A stretch of DNA of 64,000 bases from Tamarix chinensis. Taxonomy: Eukaryota; Streptophyta; Magnoliopsida; Caryophyllales; Tamaricaceae. Of the stretch, positions 1 to 11,809 are shown one piece after another. The stretch is from contig CM060177.1 in the NCBI GenBank assembly GCA_030549775.1, positions 65,290,638-65,354,637 on the forward strand. Reading direction: 5' to 3'. Each line of letters begins with the position of its first letter. Position 1 is the stretch's first letter. Both the position numbers and the translations under genes were made by a program. Below the pieces are notes generated by a model, which did not search any database, was not told the DNA's origin, and worked only from the letters and a program-made list of their open reading frames with translations.

Positions 1-354
1 TGACCTTATGATGATATCACTGTTTTCATAGAACTCGTGGAAGTTATGACAACTAAAATAGCATGTTCAAACTTTAATAAATAATTTAGTTTGTTATCAA
101 ATAATTTGATGTAGGATTGATGTTGTATTAAATCATTATGCATAAAAATTAGGACATGGTAGTTATATATTTTAATGTTTCTCATTAATCATAATACTCA
201 AAAATAGTATAATTTTTAAACTTATGAGCCAGTATTACAAATGGAAAATTGATGTGTCATAAATTTTTTTTCTGCATCAATGCCATATTTAATTGCTCCT
301 TCTAACGATTTGAAGGCATCATTAGAAAAATGGAGCCCAGATAACATTCCAAGT

Positions 355-660
355 TCATGAAACTAATTATTTTAGTCTATAAAACTCTATTAAATTTATA
401 AACTACTTATTTTAGTATATGAAACTACCCAACACATATAATGAAATTACTCATCTGAACTTACCACTCTAAGTTTATTATGAAAATACTACTTGTAATT
501 CATAAAAATACTCTAAAATTATATTAAAACTTCATCTTATAAAGAGAATCTATGTTTCTAATGAAATTGCTAGTTTTAGCTTTAAAAACAAAGTAAGCTT
601 CTAGTTAAACTACCAGTTTTAGTTTATGAAACTACTTGTAGTCCTTCTCTGTATTTCATG
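355..660. repeat. Degenerate short tandem repeat in an LTR-like context
   Basis: A phrase close to TTTAGTTTATGAAACTAC recurs about every 35-45 bp with many changes. The rest of bases 1-760 is AT-rich with no gene that I can recognise. The position, upstream of a type-1 LTR 3' end, matches where the other giant LTRs carry their own short repeats, so it may be that module in a diverged copy. Confidence 0.45.
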
Positions 661-759
661 AAACTCTTTGTATTTCTTTTCTGCTAATAATTTATTTTTA
701 ATCACAATTAATGGGTTTTCCTTGGAAGGTGAGTTAACCTTCCTAACCATTAAGCTACT

Positions 760-952
760 CTAATTTATAAATTTATTCTTGAAATTTGATTAAATAATTT
801 TTTTTCTAGCCTTAGCAATTAGTATTAAAACGTTGGAAGGAAATTGATCTAGTACTAAGTGTGGCGGTAGCACCCCAACATTTATTATAATTTCTTACAC
901 ATAAAACTTTTAGAAAAAAAAATTTTTAGTAGTGAATTTTGGGGGTGTTATA
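760..952 (+). mobile_element. 3' end of a type-1 giant LTR
   Basis: The segment runs through a box beginning TAGCCTTAGC, then CTAGTACTAAGTGTGGCGGTA, and ends GTGAATTTTGGGGGTGTTATA. The same order ends the LTRs at 23851, 40698 and 61646. The final TTATA would be TTACA without one C-to-T change. The 5' part is not recognisable or lies left of the window. Confidence 0.75.
816..861 (+). promoter_or_regulatory. U5 stem-loop, copy in the first LTR end
   Basis: Arms at 816-831 and 846-861 pair imperfectly (CAATTAGTATTAAAAC against GATCTAGTACTAAGTG, about 12 Watson-Crick pairs plus a G-U pair). It is the homologue of the stem-loops at 3226, 23706, 28445, 40571 and 61503. Confidence 0.5.
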
Positions 953-1464
953 CTTCTAATCCTATCTTTAGCTGTTTATTATTTCAATTGTTAAGTAAGG
1001 CAGAATTATATTATGAGAAAATATTGAGTGGTCCGGTTGAGTTTTCTTAGTTTTGTCTTAATGGTATGTCCTTCTCCTTTTCTATTTTATTTTTTGAAAT
1101 TTGATGATGTTTTGGTATAATATCTAAATTATATATGTGTTTAAGGGGATTTAGCATGTATCAAGTAAGTAATTATTGCTCTTAAAATGTTGGCATATGT
1201 TCCTTCATGAAAGGTGATACCTTTTTTTGGTTGGTACATGTTGGTATGAAGAAATGTATTTATATGCATGATTAGCATGTTTAAATGACATCAATTGAGA
1301 AAAGAGCATGAACATGGATAAAATAAGCTATGATGATGTTGTGGTAAGAAATGCATGATAATCTAGTTAGAAAGATGTTGGATGTTGTTGATACATGTTT
1401 TAGAACGAGTAAGAATGATTTTTATGCAAGAATCTACATGAAATTTGTGAATTGATGCCGTGTT

Positions 1465-1760
1465 AGGGTAAACCGATTGAGCTATTAGGTCAAACCAATC
1501 AACTAGTTCCTAAAATGGTTGACTAGTTGACCCGACCCATCGACTAGTTGGCCTATAGAGACCTTAGTCTTGCTCTTTACTTATACCCATTAACTGGTTT
1601 GGTAAAACTAATTGACTGGTTTATGAAGAGTCGACTGGCTTGACAAAAAGATATGCCTATTTGAAGAAAGCATAGTCTAGTTGAGATGAATTGATCAACT
1701 AATTGGTGTAACTTATCAACTGGTTGGGCCAGACTAATTGATTGGTTCTGTTGGTTTGCA
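1465..1760. repeat. Cluster of quasi-palindromic CCARTYRAYTRGTT words
   Basis: Words such as ACCAATCAACTAGTT, GGTTGACTAGTTGACC, CGACTAGTTGG, AATTGACTGGTTT and CAACTGGTTGGGCC recur every 20-35 bp. Most are self-complementary or nearly so. The same kind of words occurs in the inverted copy at 3355-3440 and again at 4865-5035. Confidence 0.5.
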
Positions 1761-3225
1761 TGATTTATTTCTTTGTAGTTCAATTATTCTGGGGGGGTTG
1801 TGTTTGGGACTATATTATGATTATTAATGGGATAAAATATAGATTTTGACATAGATTATTGGCTTAATCAAGAGATTAAAATGAATCATAACTTATGACA
1901 TATATTATGAGTAATGTAATGTCTAAAGGTGTACTTCACCTAAGATAAGTGATAATATGGAGATAAGAATTCATTAGCTAAGGATAAATGGTATGGTTGG
2001 GGAAAATGGAAATAAAGGATCAATGTGATTTAATATGGGCATTTACCTTATTTGCTCATATGGGACTTGTATGATCATCCATTTTTATGAATAAAATACT
2101 AATCACTTAAAGCTAAAGAAAGTTGAGTTAAGTATGGTTTAGGTTACCTAATCTTCTATTAGCTACCTAGGGTTAGTCTGCCTTTGGGCATTTTTGGTCC
2201 CTTTAGCTAAAATACTGAGAGGTATTGGTACCTTACCTACTCTAGACATTGATGATATACTAGGGGGTTTTAATACTCAAGGGTCTGGTTACTTAGATGG
2301 TTGGCTTCGGCATGGATTTATTTCCACTTGGTGATTGGCTTCAACCTGGAATTTATGTCCCTTTTTGGATAGGATTCCATGGTATGCGAGACCATGGGGT
2401 GGTGCGTAGTCCATTGCTCGATGATAGTAAAATATGGTCGTTAAGTAAGTAATTGATAATTATAAATGATGATTAAGAGAGTGGCTTATCCTTGGTAAGA
2501 ATGGAAGTAATGGTATGATTGGTCAAAAATGAGTAAAGTTGCTTATTATACTTAGCTAATGGTTGACTTGAATACTTGGTTATGAAATGAAATATTGATG
2601 GGTTGATTCACTTATCTCTTATATAAATGAACTATTGGTATAACTTAAAGATTTGGTTAATTGGAATTAACCTTAGAGGATGTTTGGTTCTCCTTATCAT
2701 TAAATATGTACATGCTTAAGTGAGAAGGGTGTCGGTCTATGCATGATGTATTCTTCTTGTTGGAATTATGTATAACAATATGACTTTATGCACTTCTATC
2801 TTTGATGGATACTATAATCTATTTTTATATATGATAATTTGGTATACTTGTGTATATTGAGGGAGCAACTTTGCTTAATTAGTACATAACATATTGATAT
2901 TCCTGTTGCTCGGTTACCTTCTCATTCTCATGAGTAGAAGACCTTGTTAGGCATGAATAGTAAAGGACCTACCTCGGTTGGGTTGGGGCATTTGAGAAAA
3001 GACATCCAGAAGGTTTTGATGGGGTTAGTGGAGGACCATGGCATTGGTTTTTGGCCTAGTGCCCCAACCCATATTTTTTAATTCTACACTTTAATTTGTA
3101 TTCTAAAATGATTTGATAAGAACTTATGAGGGTCACTTGTTGTAAACATTTCAGAATCATTTCAGTTAAATCATTATTTGTGCACTATGTTCTTTTAATG
3201 TTATATTGATTTAGCCTTTTATCTG

Positions 3226-3258
3226 ATATGGGGTAGATGGCGAATGTCTAACCTATGT
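3226..3258 (+). promoter_or_regulatory. U5 stem-loop of the type-2 LTR
   Basis: Arms ATATGGGGTAGA (3226-3237) and TCTAACCTATGT (3247-3258) pair with nine Watson-Crick pairs, two G-U pairs and one mismatch. The arm sequences differ from those of type-1 LTRs although the position, about 94 nt before the LTR end, is the same. Confidence 0.5.
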
Positions 3259-3692
3259 TAGGTATGACATAACACCCCATTTTTCTAGGTGTTTTATGCT
3301 TTCACAACATGTTTTAACAAAATTTTTGCTAGTGAAAAAAGGGTGTGTTACATCACTAGTCGATTGGTTGGGTTAACCAGTCAACTGTTCAAGGAACCAA
3401 TTAATCAGTTTAGCCTAACCGATTGATCAATTTGTCCTAACATAGCATCAAATCATAAATTTTATGTAGATTCTTACATATAAATCATCCTTAACTACAT
3501 TAAAACATGTATCAACATAGTCTAACATATTTCCAATAAGATTAACTTACATTTTACAACATGGAATCATCATAACCTATTTTTACAAATTTTCATGCTT
3601 TTTACTCAAATCATGTCAACTGAATATCCAAATCACATATACAAACTGTATTATTTCATGCCAACATGAAGAAATCAACTAAAAGTATCACT

Positions 3693-4270
3693 TAACATGA
3701 AGGAATACTTATTAAATATTTTACAAGCAAGAATTACTTATTAGATGCAGGAAAAATGCTTTTTAAAACTAGAATTCCAAATACATGAATTCTCAACTTT
3801 AAAAACGTTAAAACCAAAATCTTAAACTCGGACATTACATAAAAACCTTATTAAATATCGAACTTAAAAATAGAAAGGAATAAGAACATACCACTTGAGG
3901 TAAAAATAGAGGAAGAGCTAAATTGAATAACTCAACCTTTTTCTTCAATCTAACCCCTTAACCTTTTTCTCATAATCTACACCTAACATGCAGGAATACT
4001 TACTAAGCATTTTAGAAGCAAGAATCACTTACTTGATGCAGGAAAGATCCCATTAAACTAGAAATTCCAACTATGAGAATTCTCAACTTTAAAAACCTTA
4101 AAACTAAAATCTTAAACTAAGACATTAAACCACAACCTTATTAAATTTTGAGTGTAAAAATAGAGAGGAATAAGAACCTTGAGGCAAAAACAAAGGAAGA
4201 TCTAAAATAAACCACTCAACCTTTTTCCTAGAATCTAAATCTTCCTTGCTTAAAAATTGGAAAAAGAGAG
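3693..4270 (-). repeat. Two-copy direct repeat, period about 291 bp
   Basis: TAACATGAAGGAATACTTA at 3693 recurs as TAACATGCAGGAATACTTA at 3984. Similarity continues through AATTCTCAACTTTAAAAAC and on to the CTCAACCTTTTTC stretch. It lies inside the minus-strand LTR, downstream of its TATA box, so it would lie in the transcribed part of that LTR. Confidence 0.75.
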
Positions 4271-4400
4271 AGCTAGAAGCAAGATCAGAAGAGTGTGAGA
4301 GATCGATTGGTAAGGCTTGAAGTGTATAAAGAAGAGAGATAATAAGAGACTTAATAAATTCAGTGGCTAAAAGAAAGGTGCACAATAGGGATGATTAGGG

Positions 4401-4412
4401 CTATTTATAGCC
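4401..4412 (-). promoter_or_regulatory. TATA box of the minus-strand LTR
   Basis: The minus strand reads GGCTATAAATAGCCC, a strong plant TATA consensus, about 770 bp from the LTR start. It suggests that this LTR was transcribed leftwards. Confidence 0.5.
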
Positions 4413-5178
4413 AACCAATTGAAGGAAAAAACTAAAGGTTCAGGAATCAACTAAAAACCTTATAATTAACTATTTGAATTTGATCAAACAGACATATTTT
4501 TATCTACGATCTGCTAACGTATTATCTAAAGGTCAAATAGTGTCTCTGAAGAATGTAGGGTATTTAGAATAAAATTAGTATACACGAATGAAATAATGGA
4601 AGGTTGGTGTGGAATGAATCTTCTAATTGCTCAAAATTGTGCCTAAGATCGAAACATTTGATCTCAGAATCATGCAGATGAGAGAGGAAGAAGAAGACAA
4701 TGTTGAGGTCATATGTCCCCCTTAATTGTCCCAATTGACCTCCAACTTAACAAACCAATGCATCATGAAAGTGCTTAGGAATCTCTTAGAGATAAATTAG
4801 CATGGGTTGGTAAGGTTCTATTTGAGTGTAAGGGATTTTTTTAAAGAAAAATCAGGCTCAATAATATGACCAGCTCGATAAACCAGTCAATGAATTTATG
4901 TCTACCAATTGACTATTCTACCACCAAACGATTAATTTCCCCCAACCAGTTAATTAATTTAGTAGAGAAATCTAAATTTTTTGAAATGATAGACCAATCG
5001 ATTGATTCATAGAACTAGTTGATGGGTTTACCTGAAAATTTCAATAAACTTTATTTCTTAACATGATTTCAAATCAAATTTTTTCCCAAACCAAATCACA
5101 ATATTAAATCAAAACAAAAGGCCTAAAATTAGCATGATTTCTCATTCAACCATCTTACAAAAATGTGGGGTATTACAT

Positions 5179-6260
5179 ATAGAGTAAAGGCTAATAGTAT
5201 CAATGTAGATATAATTATAGAGCTCAAAGATTAGATGAATATGATGATTAAAGAGATTCGGCAAAAAAGGTAGCTTGACAATGTTGGAACCAATGTTAAA
5301 ATTAATGTACTTTTTTTTTTAATATGTTCTTCCCATGGAATCCTAAGAACCTCAACTACCCTCACCTTATTCTAGTATATCTCAACCCCTCTGACATATC
5401 AATTAATCATTAAAGTGCTTTTATTAAAGGGTAAGTTGTTGTAGAAGAGTTTGACTAACTCATGATAGTGATGATTTTTTAGGATGATTAGCGGAAACAT
5501 GTGAGAGCCATGTAGTTGTTGAATGAAGGATAAACATAATTGATTGATGCAAACATCAATGTCAATGTAACACCCAAGGATAAGTTTGTTTACCCCAAAT
5601 CCACTAACCCATTTTGTTCCTTAGACATAGACAAAGGGAAGTCATTGATCCTAGCTCAAATGATGAAGCTATTAATTTTAAATCTTCCTCGAATGAGTCC
5701 TCTCAAGAACTGAGAAGGAGAAGGCATGATAAGAGAGACTCTTTCATGACATCAAGGCCAAGGTCCTGGAGTTTGAAGATTCTCATAATCCAAAAGAATT
5801 TCTAGAGTGGGAGTTGAGATGCTCTAGAATGTTTGAGGCCAAGTCATTTGATGATGTTAAAGTTTTCAAAGTGGTGGCGCTTAAGCTCAAGAGGCACACA
5901 TCACATTGGTGGGAGAGTCTTGAACATCAATGGAGGAAAAAAAAAGGAATTCAAAAGTAAGAAGTTGGTCCATGATGAAGAAGCTAATGAGGGAGAGACT
6001 TTCCACCATCTTATGCTCAAGATCTATACAATAATATGTCCTCTTTGAGGCAAGGTTCACTGAGTGTCAAAGACTATATTAAGGAGTTTCATAGGTTAAA
6101 GATGAGATTGGAGCTTGAAGAGTTGGAAGATCATGCCTTGTCAAGATTCATTAGTAGTCTTTGACATAATATTGCTAGAATAGCTGAGTTACATAGGTAC
6201 TACACCTTGGATGAGCTTTCCATTTGGCTATCAAGGTGGAGAAGCACAAAAGGGATGAGA
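5179..6260 (+). pseudogene. Decayed Ty3/gypsy gag, first copy
   Basis: Conceptual translation across frames gives the retrotransposon gag (capsid) signature: an FLEWELRCSRMFEAKSFDD stretch near 5800, LKLKRHTSHWWESL near 5880, then SLSVKDYIKEFHRLKMRLEL near 6060. These match the usual gag order of a conserved FLxWE motif, a WW motif and an S.xxYxxEFxxL motif. Stops and frameshifts break it into open stretches at 5614-5805 and 5833-6048. It is closest, among what is visible here, to the minus-strand gag at 29150-29641. It is not expressible as a capsid protein as it stands. Confidence 0.7.
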
Positions 6261-6359
6261 TAAGATGGATTCCATACTTGATGCAATCCATATTTTCTCC
6301 ATCAAGGTATTACATCAATACCGTATGTTTATCTTCTTCAAAACCATCATGAAAAATGA

Positions 6360-7500
6360 AGATAAGATGGATTCAATATATGTTGCAATCCAAGTCCTCA
6401 ACATCAATGTTAACACACACAATGCTCAACTCCAAAACGTTCCTGCAATTTAAAATTAACTCTAATGCATGAAGCAAGCATATCTGATCAAGAGACATTA
6501 ATACACATGCAAAACACCATTGAAGCCATAATGATTGAGTGGAAGGCATGGCTAGACATGCGGTTAAAGCAAAAGGACTACACATGAATTCAAGGATGGA
6601 GTAAGATGAAGGTAACCATGAAGATGCATTGAATGGTTTAATTATAATCGAAGGCCATATTATTTCTAACCAAAGCATACACATCATAAGGATAAAGGTG
6701 ATTTAAATGTTGAATTGTTCTTTGAGTGGTTATATGAGGCAGAAGCAATATTTGAATTCAAAGAGTATGATGATGAACAAAAAATCTAAACATGACACTC
6801 TAAAATTCAAAACGTTTAATAGGGTTTGGTATAACAACCAAAAAAGAACACATGAAAGATATGATAAATCTAAGCTAAAGTTATGAGAAAAGCTTAAGAA
6901 ACACATATGGAATAAATTTGTTCCTAGAGAGTATGAGCAAGGCATATATGTTAAGTTGACTAAGCTTAGGCAGTGACTTATTAGTGTTGAAGAGTACACC
7001 AAGGAATTTGAAATATTGATACTTATATGTGACATAAAAGAATGAAAAGAACAAAAATATGAAAGATTCTTAGGTGAATTTCATAACTTGATATGTGATA
7101 ATGTTGATATGTATGCTTATGATTCTCTAGAGGATTTAATCAAGTTGTCTTTTAAGTGTGAAAAGTAAGAGAAGTCTATAAAGTCTTACAAACTGAATAC
7201 TTTGACTATTTCAAAGAATTATTCAAATGCTTCTACTTCAAAGTATAGTTTCAATTCAAGTAATACCAATATGGAGGAAAGACAAGGTCCTACACATGAA
7301 GAGGAATAAAGGTCTAAATATCTTCAATAATCAATGCTTCAAATGCAAAGGATTTGGACACCATACAAAGGAATGTATGAATCAAAGATTTCTAAGCTTA
7401 AGAGATATCCAAAGATCACGAATCTTATGCACCACTATCCCATGAAACTCAATGGAACAATGATGATGGATGTTTTTGATGAGATGACCAAATGTAATGG
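6360..7500 (+). pseudogene. Decayed Ty3/gypsy gag, second copy, with zinc knuckle
   Basis: A second gag remnant lies directly behind the first. Recognisable pieces are FVPREYEQGIYVKLTKLRQ near 6920-6980, ISVEEYTKEFEIL near 6980-7020, and a nucleocapsid zinc knuckle CFKCKGFGHHTKEC (CX2CX4HX4C, intact) near 7340-7380, followed by RFLSLRDIQ. The knuckle lies in a frame open from 7227 to 7445. Several in-frame stops (for example after LRQ) show decay. No protease or reverse transcriptase follows: the sequence changes character at about 7500. Gag proteins of this kind package the element RNA; here that role is lost. Confidence 0.7.
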
Positions 7501-8230
7501 ATAGTGTAGGATAGGGTTATGCAGAAATATACCTCTTAAGCACCTCACAAAGATATCACTCACAAGAATTTGAAAGAGAAACTCACAAAGAAAATCCATT
7601 TGATTCAAACCAATAGAAAAACACTTAATGAATCTTCCAATGACTACTCTCAACTCACAAAGATATTAAAAGGTTTAAATTATCACAAAGAGAGGTTTGA
7701 TTACTCAACTTTAAATACATCATACATGTTTTCTCATGGTCCAAAATTATGCCCTATATATAGATATAAATCCCAGACAAAAATCAGCTAACAACCAAGT
7801 CCTAACAACCTTAGAAAGTTACAACAAAATCTTAACTAACTATACAACAACTAATAAAATAACCACCTAAACTAGTCTTTAATAACTACTTATTAATAAC
7901 TACTTATACACACATCTAATCCGGCTACTATTACACGTCACTTGACACTTAACAACATAACATTACATATCATCAATCTGTGGAATTATAACTTCCATAT
8001 ATTTGTTATAACAAAATATCATAACTCACAAAGTAAAATCCTAATTAGCGTATAGTTGTATTTGAACTTCCAGCCAACTATTTCCACATTTCATGTTGGT
8101 CATTTCACATCGAAACTTCCACATCTTCAAGCTTGACATATATATTACCATGCCTTGCATGTCACTTTAGGTTACATTGGGATCTTGATCTTGAACTATT
8201 CTCTTATTATGGCTCGTTATATATATACAT
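7501..8230 (-). mobile_element. Probable LTR, minus strand, unassigned
   Basis: This non-coding stretch has LTR-like composition and a TATA-like CTATATATAGGGC on the minus strand near 7750-7762. CACAAAG and ACTCACAAAG recur several times. I did not find both ends, so the assignment rests on composition and position beside gag. Confidence 0.3.
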
Positions 8231-8260
8231 ATATATAGATATATATATATATATATATAA
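8218..8260. repeat. (TA)n microsatellite
   Basis: An imperfect run of TA dinucleotides with a few C and G interruptions. Similar runs are at 31987-32013, 42438-42456 and 44809-44846. Confidence 0.9.
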
Positions 8261-8479
8261 GTGTTGTAGGATGAAAAAATACCTCCATGAATGCCAAGAA
8301 ACATCTTAAACATATCTAAGAAACGTATTTAGATGTAGAGACAAGGATGCACCTATAATTTAAGCAAAAATCTTTATAATTCATCCCATGCAAATCACCA
8401 AACACTTGCATATTTTAAGCAACATGTCAAAGCGTGTATAAAAAACTTTGGATATTCTTTACTTTGTCAAATTAATAAG

Positions 8480-10900
8480 CCTAAACTAAATTAGAAAGTT
8501 AATATCAATTACACTTGTATCTTTTATTTCCTAATACAATTTAAGCATTAACTTATATTAATCCTTTAGAAACCAACACATGTTACATAACTAGCATATC
8601 AATTAACAACTTTAGCTAATAATGAAATAAATGACAAACCAAAAACACAAAAAAAAAGTGATCAATAGACTAAACCTAACATATATTGTTAACCATATAG
8701 AATAATTTATTTCAATAACAAAAAATGCACAAAACTAGTAAAGAAATGGAGAAATGGAAAAATAAATAGGGTGAGGATAGGGGTTGCAAGAGTCTGTCAG
8801 AAGATGTGCTCCCTTGATGACATTAACTAAATACTAATTAGTTTATAAATTGTATGCAGAATAACAAAAATATTAAATAAAAAGGTAAAATAAAAATGGC
8901 ATCAATATTTGTGTAAAGGTTCCAATAATTAACTTGTATTAATTGATAAATTAATAACTAGAGGTTAAAAATATTCATAAAATAAATGACATGTAGGATA
9001 AAGTGAGAGAAATTACAATAACAAACTTAATATACATCGCACCTAGATACTAAGCACTCCAATGACTATTATTATATTAAGATTGTATAATTATAATTAT
9101 ATTTATAATTATAATCAAATTCTATAATCAATATTTCTATCATAAATATAATTAATAAGATTATAATAATGGTAATAATTAAAAAACTATCCATCATTAA
9201 TTATTATTAAACTTAATATATTTATAAGTATTAAAAAAATTATACTTTTTCAATTCAGTTAACCTCAACTAAATTAGAAAATTAATACTAGTTAAATTTG
9301 CTTGTTTAGTTTCCAAATGATATTTCGAACTTGACTTATATTAGTCCCTACGTAACCTATTACACATGTTGCATATATAACATATAAGTTACACCTTTAG
9401 TTAATGATGAAATAAATGACAAACCAAACATACAAAAACTAAACCTAACATACATTATCTAACATATAAAAATAATGTTTTTCAATAACTATATAATGTA
9501 ATACTAAAAAACACAAACATAACAAGAGAAATGAAAAAAAAAAATGAAAAAAAGAAGAAGATAAACTCTGTGAGGATAAGTGTTAGAGAAGTTTACCATG
9601 AGTTATGCTCCTTTAATTAAGTTAAAGTCTATATAACTTATAAATGGTATGTACAATAAAAAATAATAAAATATTAAGTAAAAAGGTTAACACAAATGGC
9701 ATCAATCATAATCTTAAGGTTTCAATAATAAATTTATATTAAATGATAAATTAATGATTAGAGGTTGAAAATATTTACAAAATAAAATATAAGTATGATA
9801 AATTGAGAGAAAATAAACAAGAAAACTTAAGGTACATCTCATCAACATATAAGCACCCTAATAGTTACTATTATATAATGATTGTATAAGTACAATTATA
9901 TTTTTAATTCTAATAAATTATTAGAATAAATATTACTATTATAAATATATCTATTAAGATTAATATTATCATAATGATAATAATAGTTACGAAAAACTAG
10001 TTATTTTTTATTATTAATATTTACATATTCAAAAAGATGAAAATAAAATTATACTTTGTCAATCCAATAAACAACAACTAAATTAAAAAGTCAAAAAATA
10101 AGTAAATTTACCTATTTTATTTCCTAATCAAGTTTTAATATTGACCTATTTTAGTCTTTAAAGAACAGATTACGTGTGTTGCATAGCTCACATATCAATT
10201 AACAACTCTAGTTAAGCATAGAAAAACAATATAAAAAGTGATCAACCGACTAAACCTAACTTATATTGTCAAACATATAAAATAAAGTTTATAAATAATT
10301 GGATATAATAACACAAATATGGGAAACAATAGCATAGAGATGGAAAAAAAAGAAAAATAAATTAGGTGAGAATAAGTTTTGGAGAAGTCCATTAAAATTT
10401 GTATTACCTTGATGATATTAAATATTAAATAACATATAAATTGTTTGCAAAATAAATAAATAAAAATAATAGGTTAATAGAAATGGAATCAATAATGGTG
10501 GGTTTCAATAAATAATTTATTATATTAAGACGTAGATCAATGTGAGAGAAATTAAAATATCAAAAATAATATACATCTCACCCTTAAACAAGCACCCATA
10601 TAGTTAATATTATTATATTAAGATTATATTTATAATTGTAATCAATTTTTATAATAAATTTTAATCATAAATATAATTAATAAGTTTATGATTTTCATAA
10701 TGACAGTAATAATCGGAAAACAACTTTAGTTAATAATGAAATAAATGAAAAATCAAACGCACAAAACCTAATAAACAAAAGTGATCAAAAGACTAAACCT
10801 ACGTTATATTGTCTAACATATAAAATAAATTTTTTCAATAATTGAAAAAAAAAGTAATAAAGAGAAGAGAAATTAAGAAAAATAAAAATTAATTGGACAA
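8480..10900. repeat. Family T tandem array, period about 0.8 kb
   Basis: A block containing TTTAGTTAATGATGAAATAAATGACAAACC, then a GACTAAACCTAACATATATTG phrase, then ATAAATAGGGTGAGGATA and a CACCTAGATACTAAGCACTCC-type phrase repeats about three and a half times. The anchors TGAAATAAATGACAAACC at 8623 and 9408 are 785 bp apart; TAGTTAA at 9398, 10209 and 10727 gives 811 and then 518 bp, so the last unit is shortened. Units are diverged. Partial copies lie at 31560-32000 and 43680-44060. No coding signal is seen. Confidence 0.7.
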
Positions 10901-11809
10901 ACCTCACAAATTTAACTAACAAATTTAAAAAATAACAAAAAGTCTTGTGCTTAATCAATAACTAATAACTAATAATAATATTGCAAACTAGACACACAAT
11001 ATACTAAGACACCTATGCCATACTACTTTGTTCCAACTTGAAATCTTGAATTAATTCAAAAAATATAAATAACTAACAATCAGATATATGGTTTACCATG
11101 ATTTTTCTTACTTAACTCTATAAAGTCATTTTTCTTAGCCAAATTTATTAAGTATCAATCACAGTGAAAATAATAATGTGATAAAAAAAAAATTGTCATA
11201 ATATTTCAATACAACTATAAGCCAAATTGAATGTTTAGTATTTTGGTTAAATATTACTAATAATTTATAATTTAAAAATATGTATGATAATATTAATCAT
11301 CATTAAGAATAAATTAGTATTAGATGAATAATATTTTTTTGTAATAATAAATAATAATTTATTATGAATAATAATCATAATAAGGAAAACTTAATAATTA
11401 TACTAATTATAAATACATAATTGATAGTAATAAAAATAATAAAAAATATAATAAGTAATAATTAATAATAATATATAAATTTCGATAATACTATATTATA
11501 GAGTTAATACTATTAACTATATAAAAAATATTATGCAATAATGAATACTAAACTAAATAAATAATAACTAATTAAAAATAAGATAGAAAAATTATGATCA
11601 TAAATAGATATTTCTTTTTTTATGGAGCATAAATAATTATTCTTAATTAAATAATGACAAAAATCAAATAATGAAAAACTTACTATTGTATGAAGTACTT
11701 AATCATTCCTAAGAAAAAGTAAAGAAAAAACCATGATTAGTATAGCAAATCTCCATGTTTGCCCAAAAGCACTTATCTAGTCTAATAACACTAAATAAGA
11801 AAACATAAA
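10901..11809. other. AT-rich spacer without recognisable features
   Basis: Very AT-rich sequence between array T and the first family-C copy, full of short AATAATAA-like runs. I see no gene, terminal repeat or RNA gene. Confidence 0.6.

Larger units (their letters stand above)
953..3352 (+). mobile_element. Type-2 LTR, 3' portion, plus strand
   Basis: It ends AAAAAAGGGTGTGTTACA, the family terminus. Before the end come TTAGCCTTTTATCTG and a stem-loop, in the same order as the type-1 LTRs. The stretch near 2900-3050 (TTCTCATGAGTAGAAGACC) is the divergent counterpart of the CCCATGAGTAGAAGGCCCCT box of type-1 LTRs. A perfect 7-bp inverted repeat, CCATGGT/ACCATGG, lies at 2377-2397. The first 600 bp are homologous, inverted, to 3353-4000. 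The 5' part of this LTR is missing from the window, probably displaced by the insertion that ends at 952. No coding sequence is seen. Confidence 0.65.
3353..5178 (-). mobile_element. Type-2 LTR, 5' portion, minus strand
   Basis: Read on the minus strand it starts TGTAATACCCCACATTTTTG at 5178, carries a TATA box near 4405, and runs leftwards into sequence matching the plus-strand copy at about 1140-1545. It stops exactly where the plus-strand LTR ends (3352/3353), so its 3' half is gone. The two copies therefore form an inverted pair. The only open frame on the minus strand, about 86 codons at 4125-4385, resembles nothing I know and is probably chance. Confidence 0.6.
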
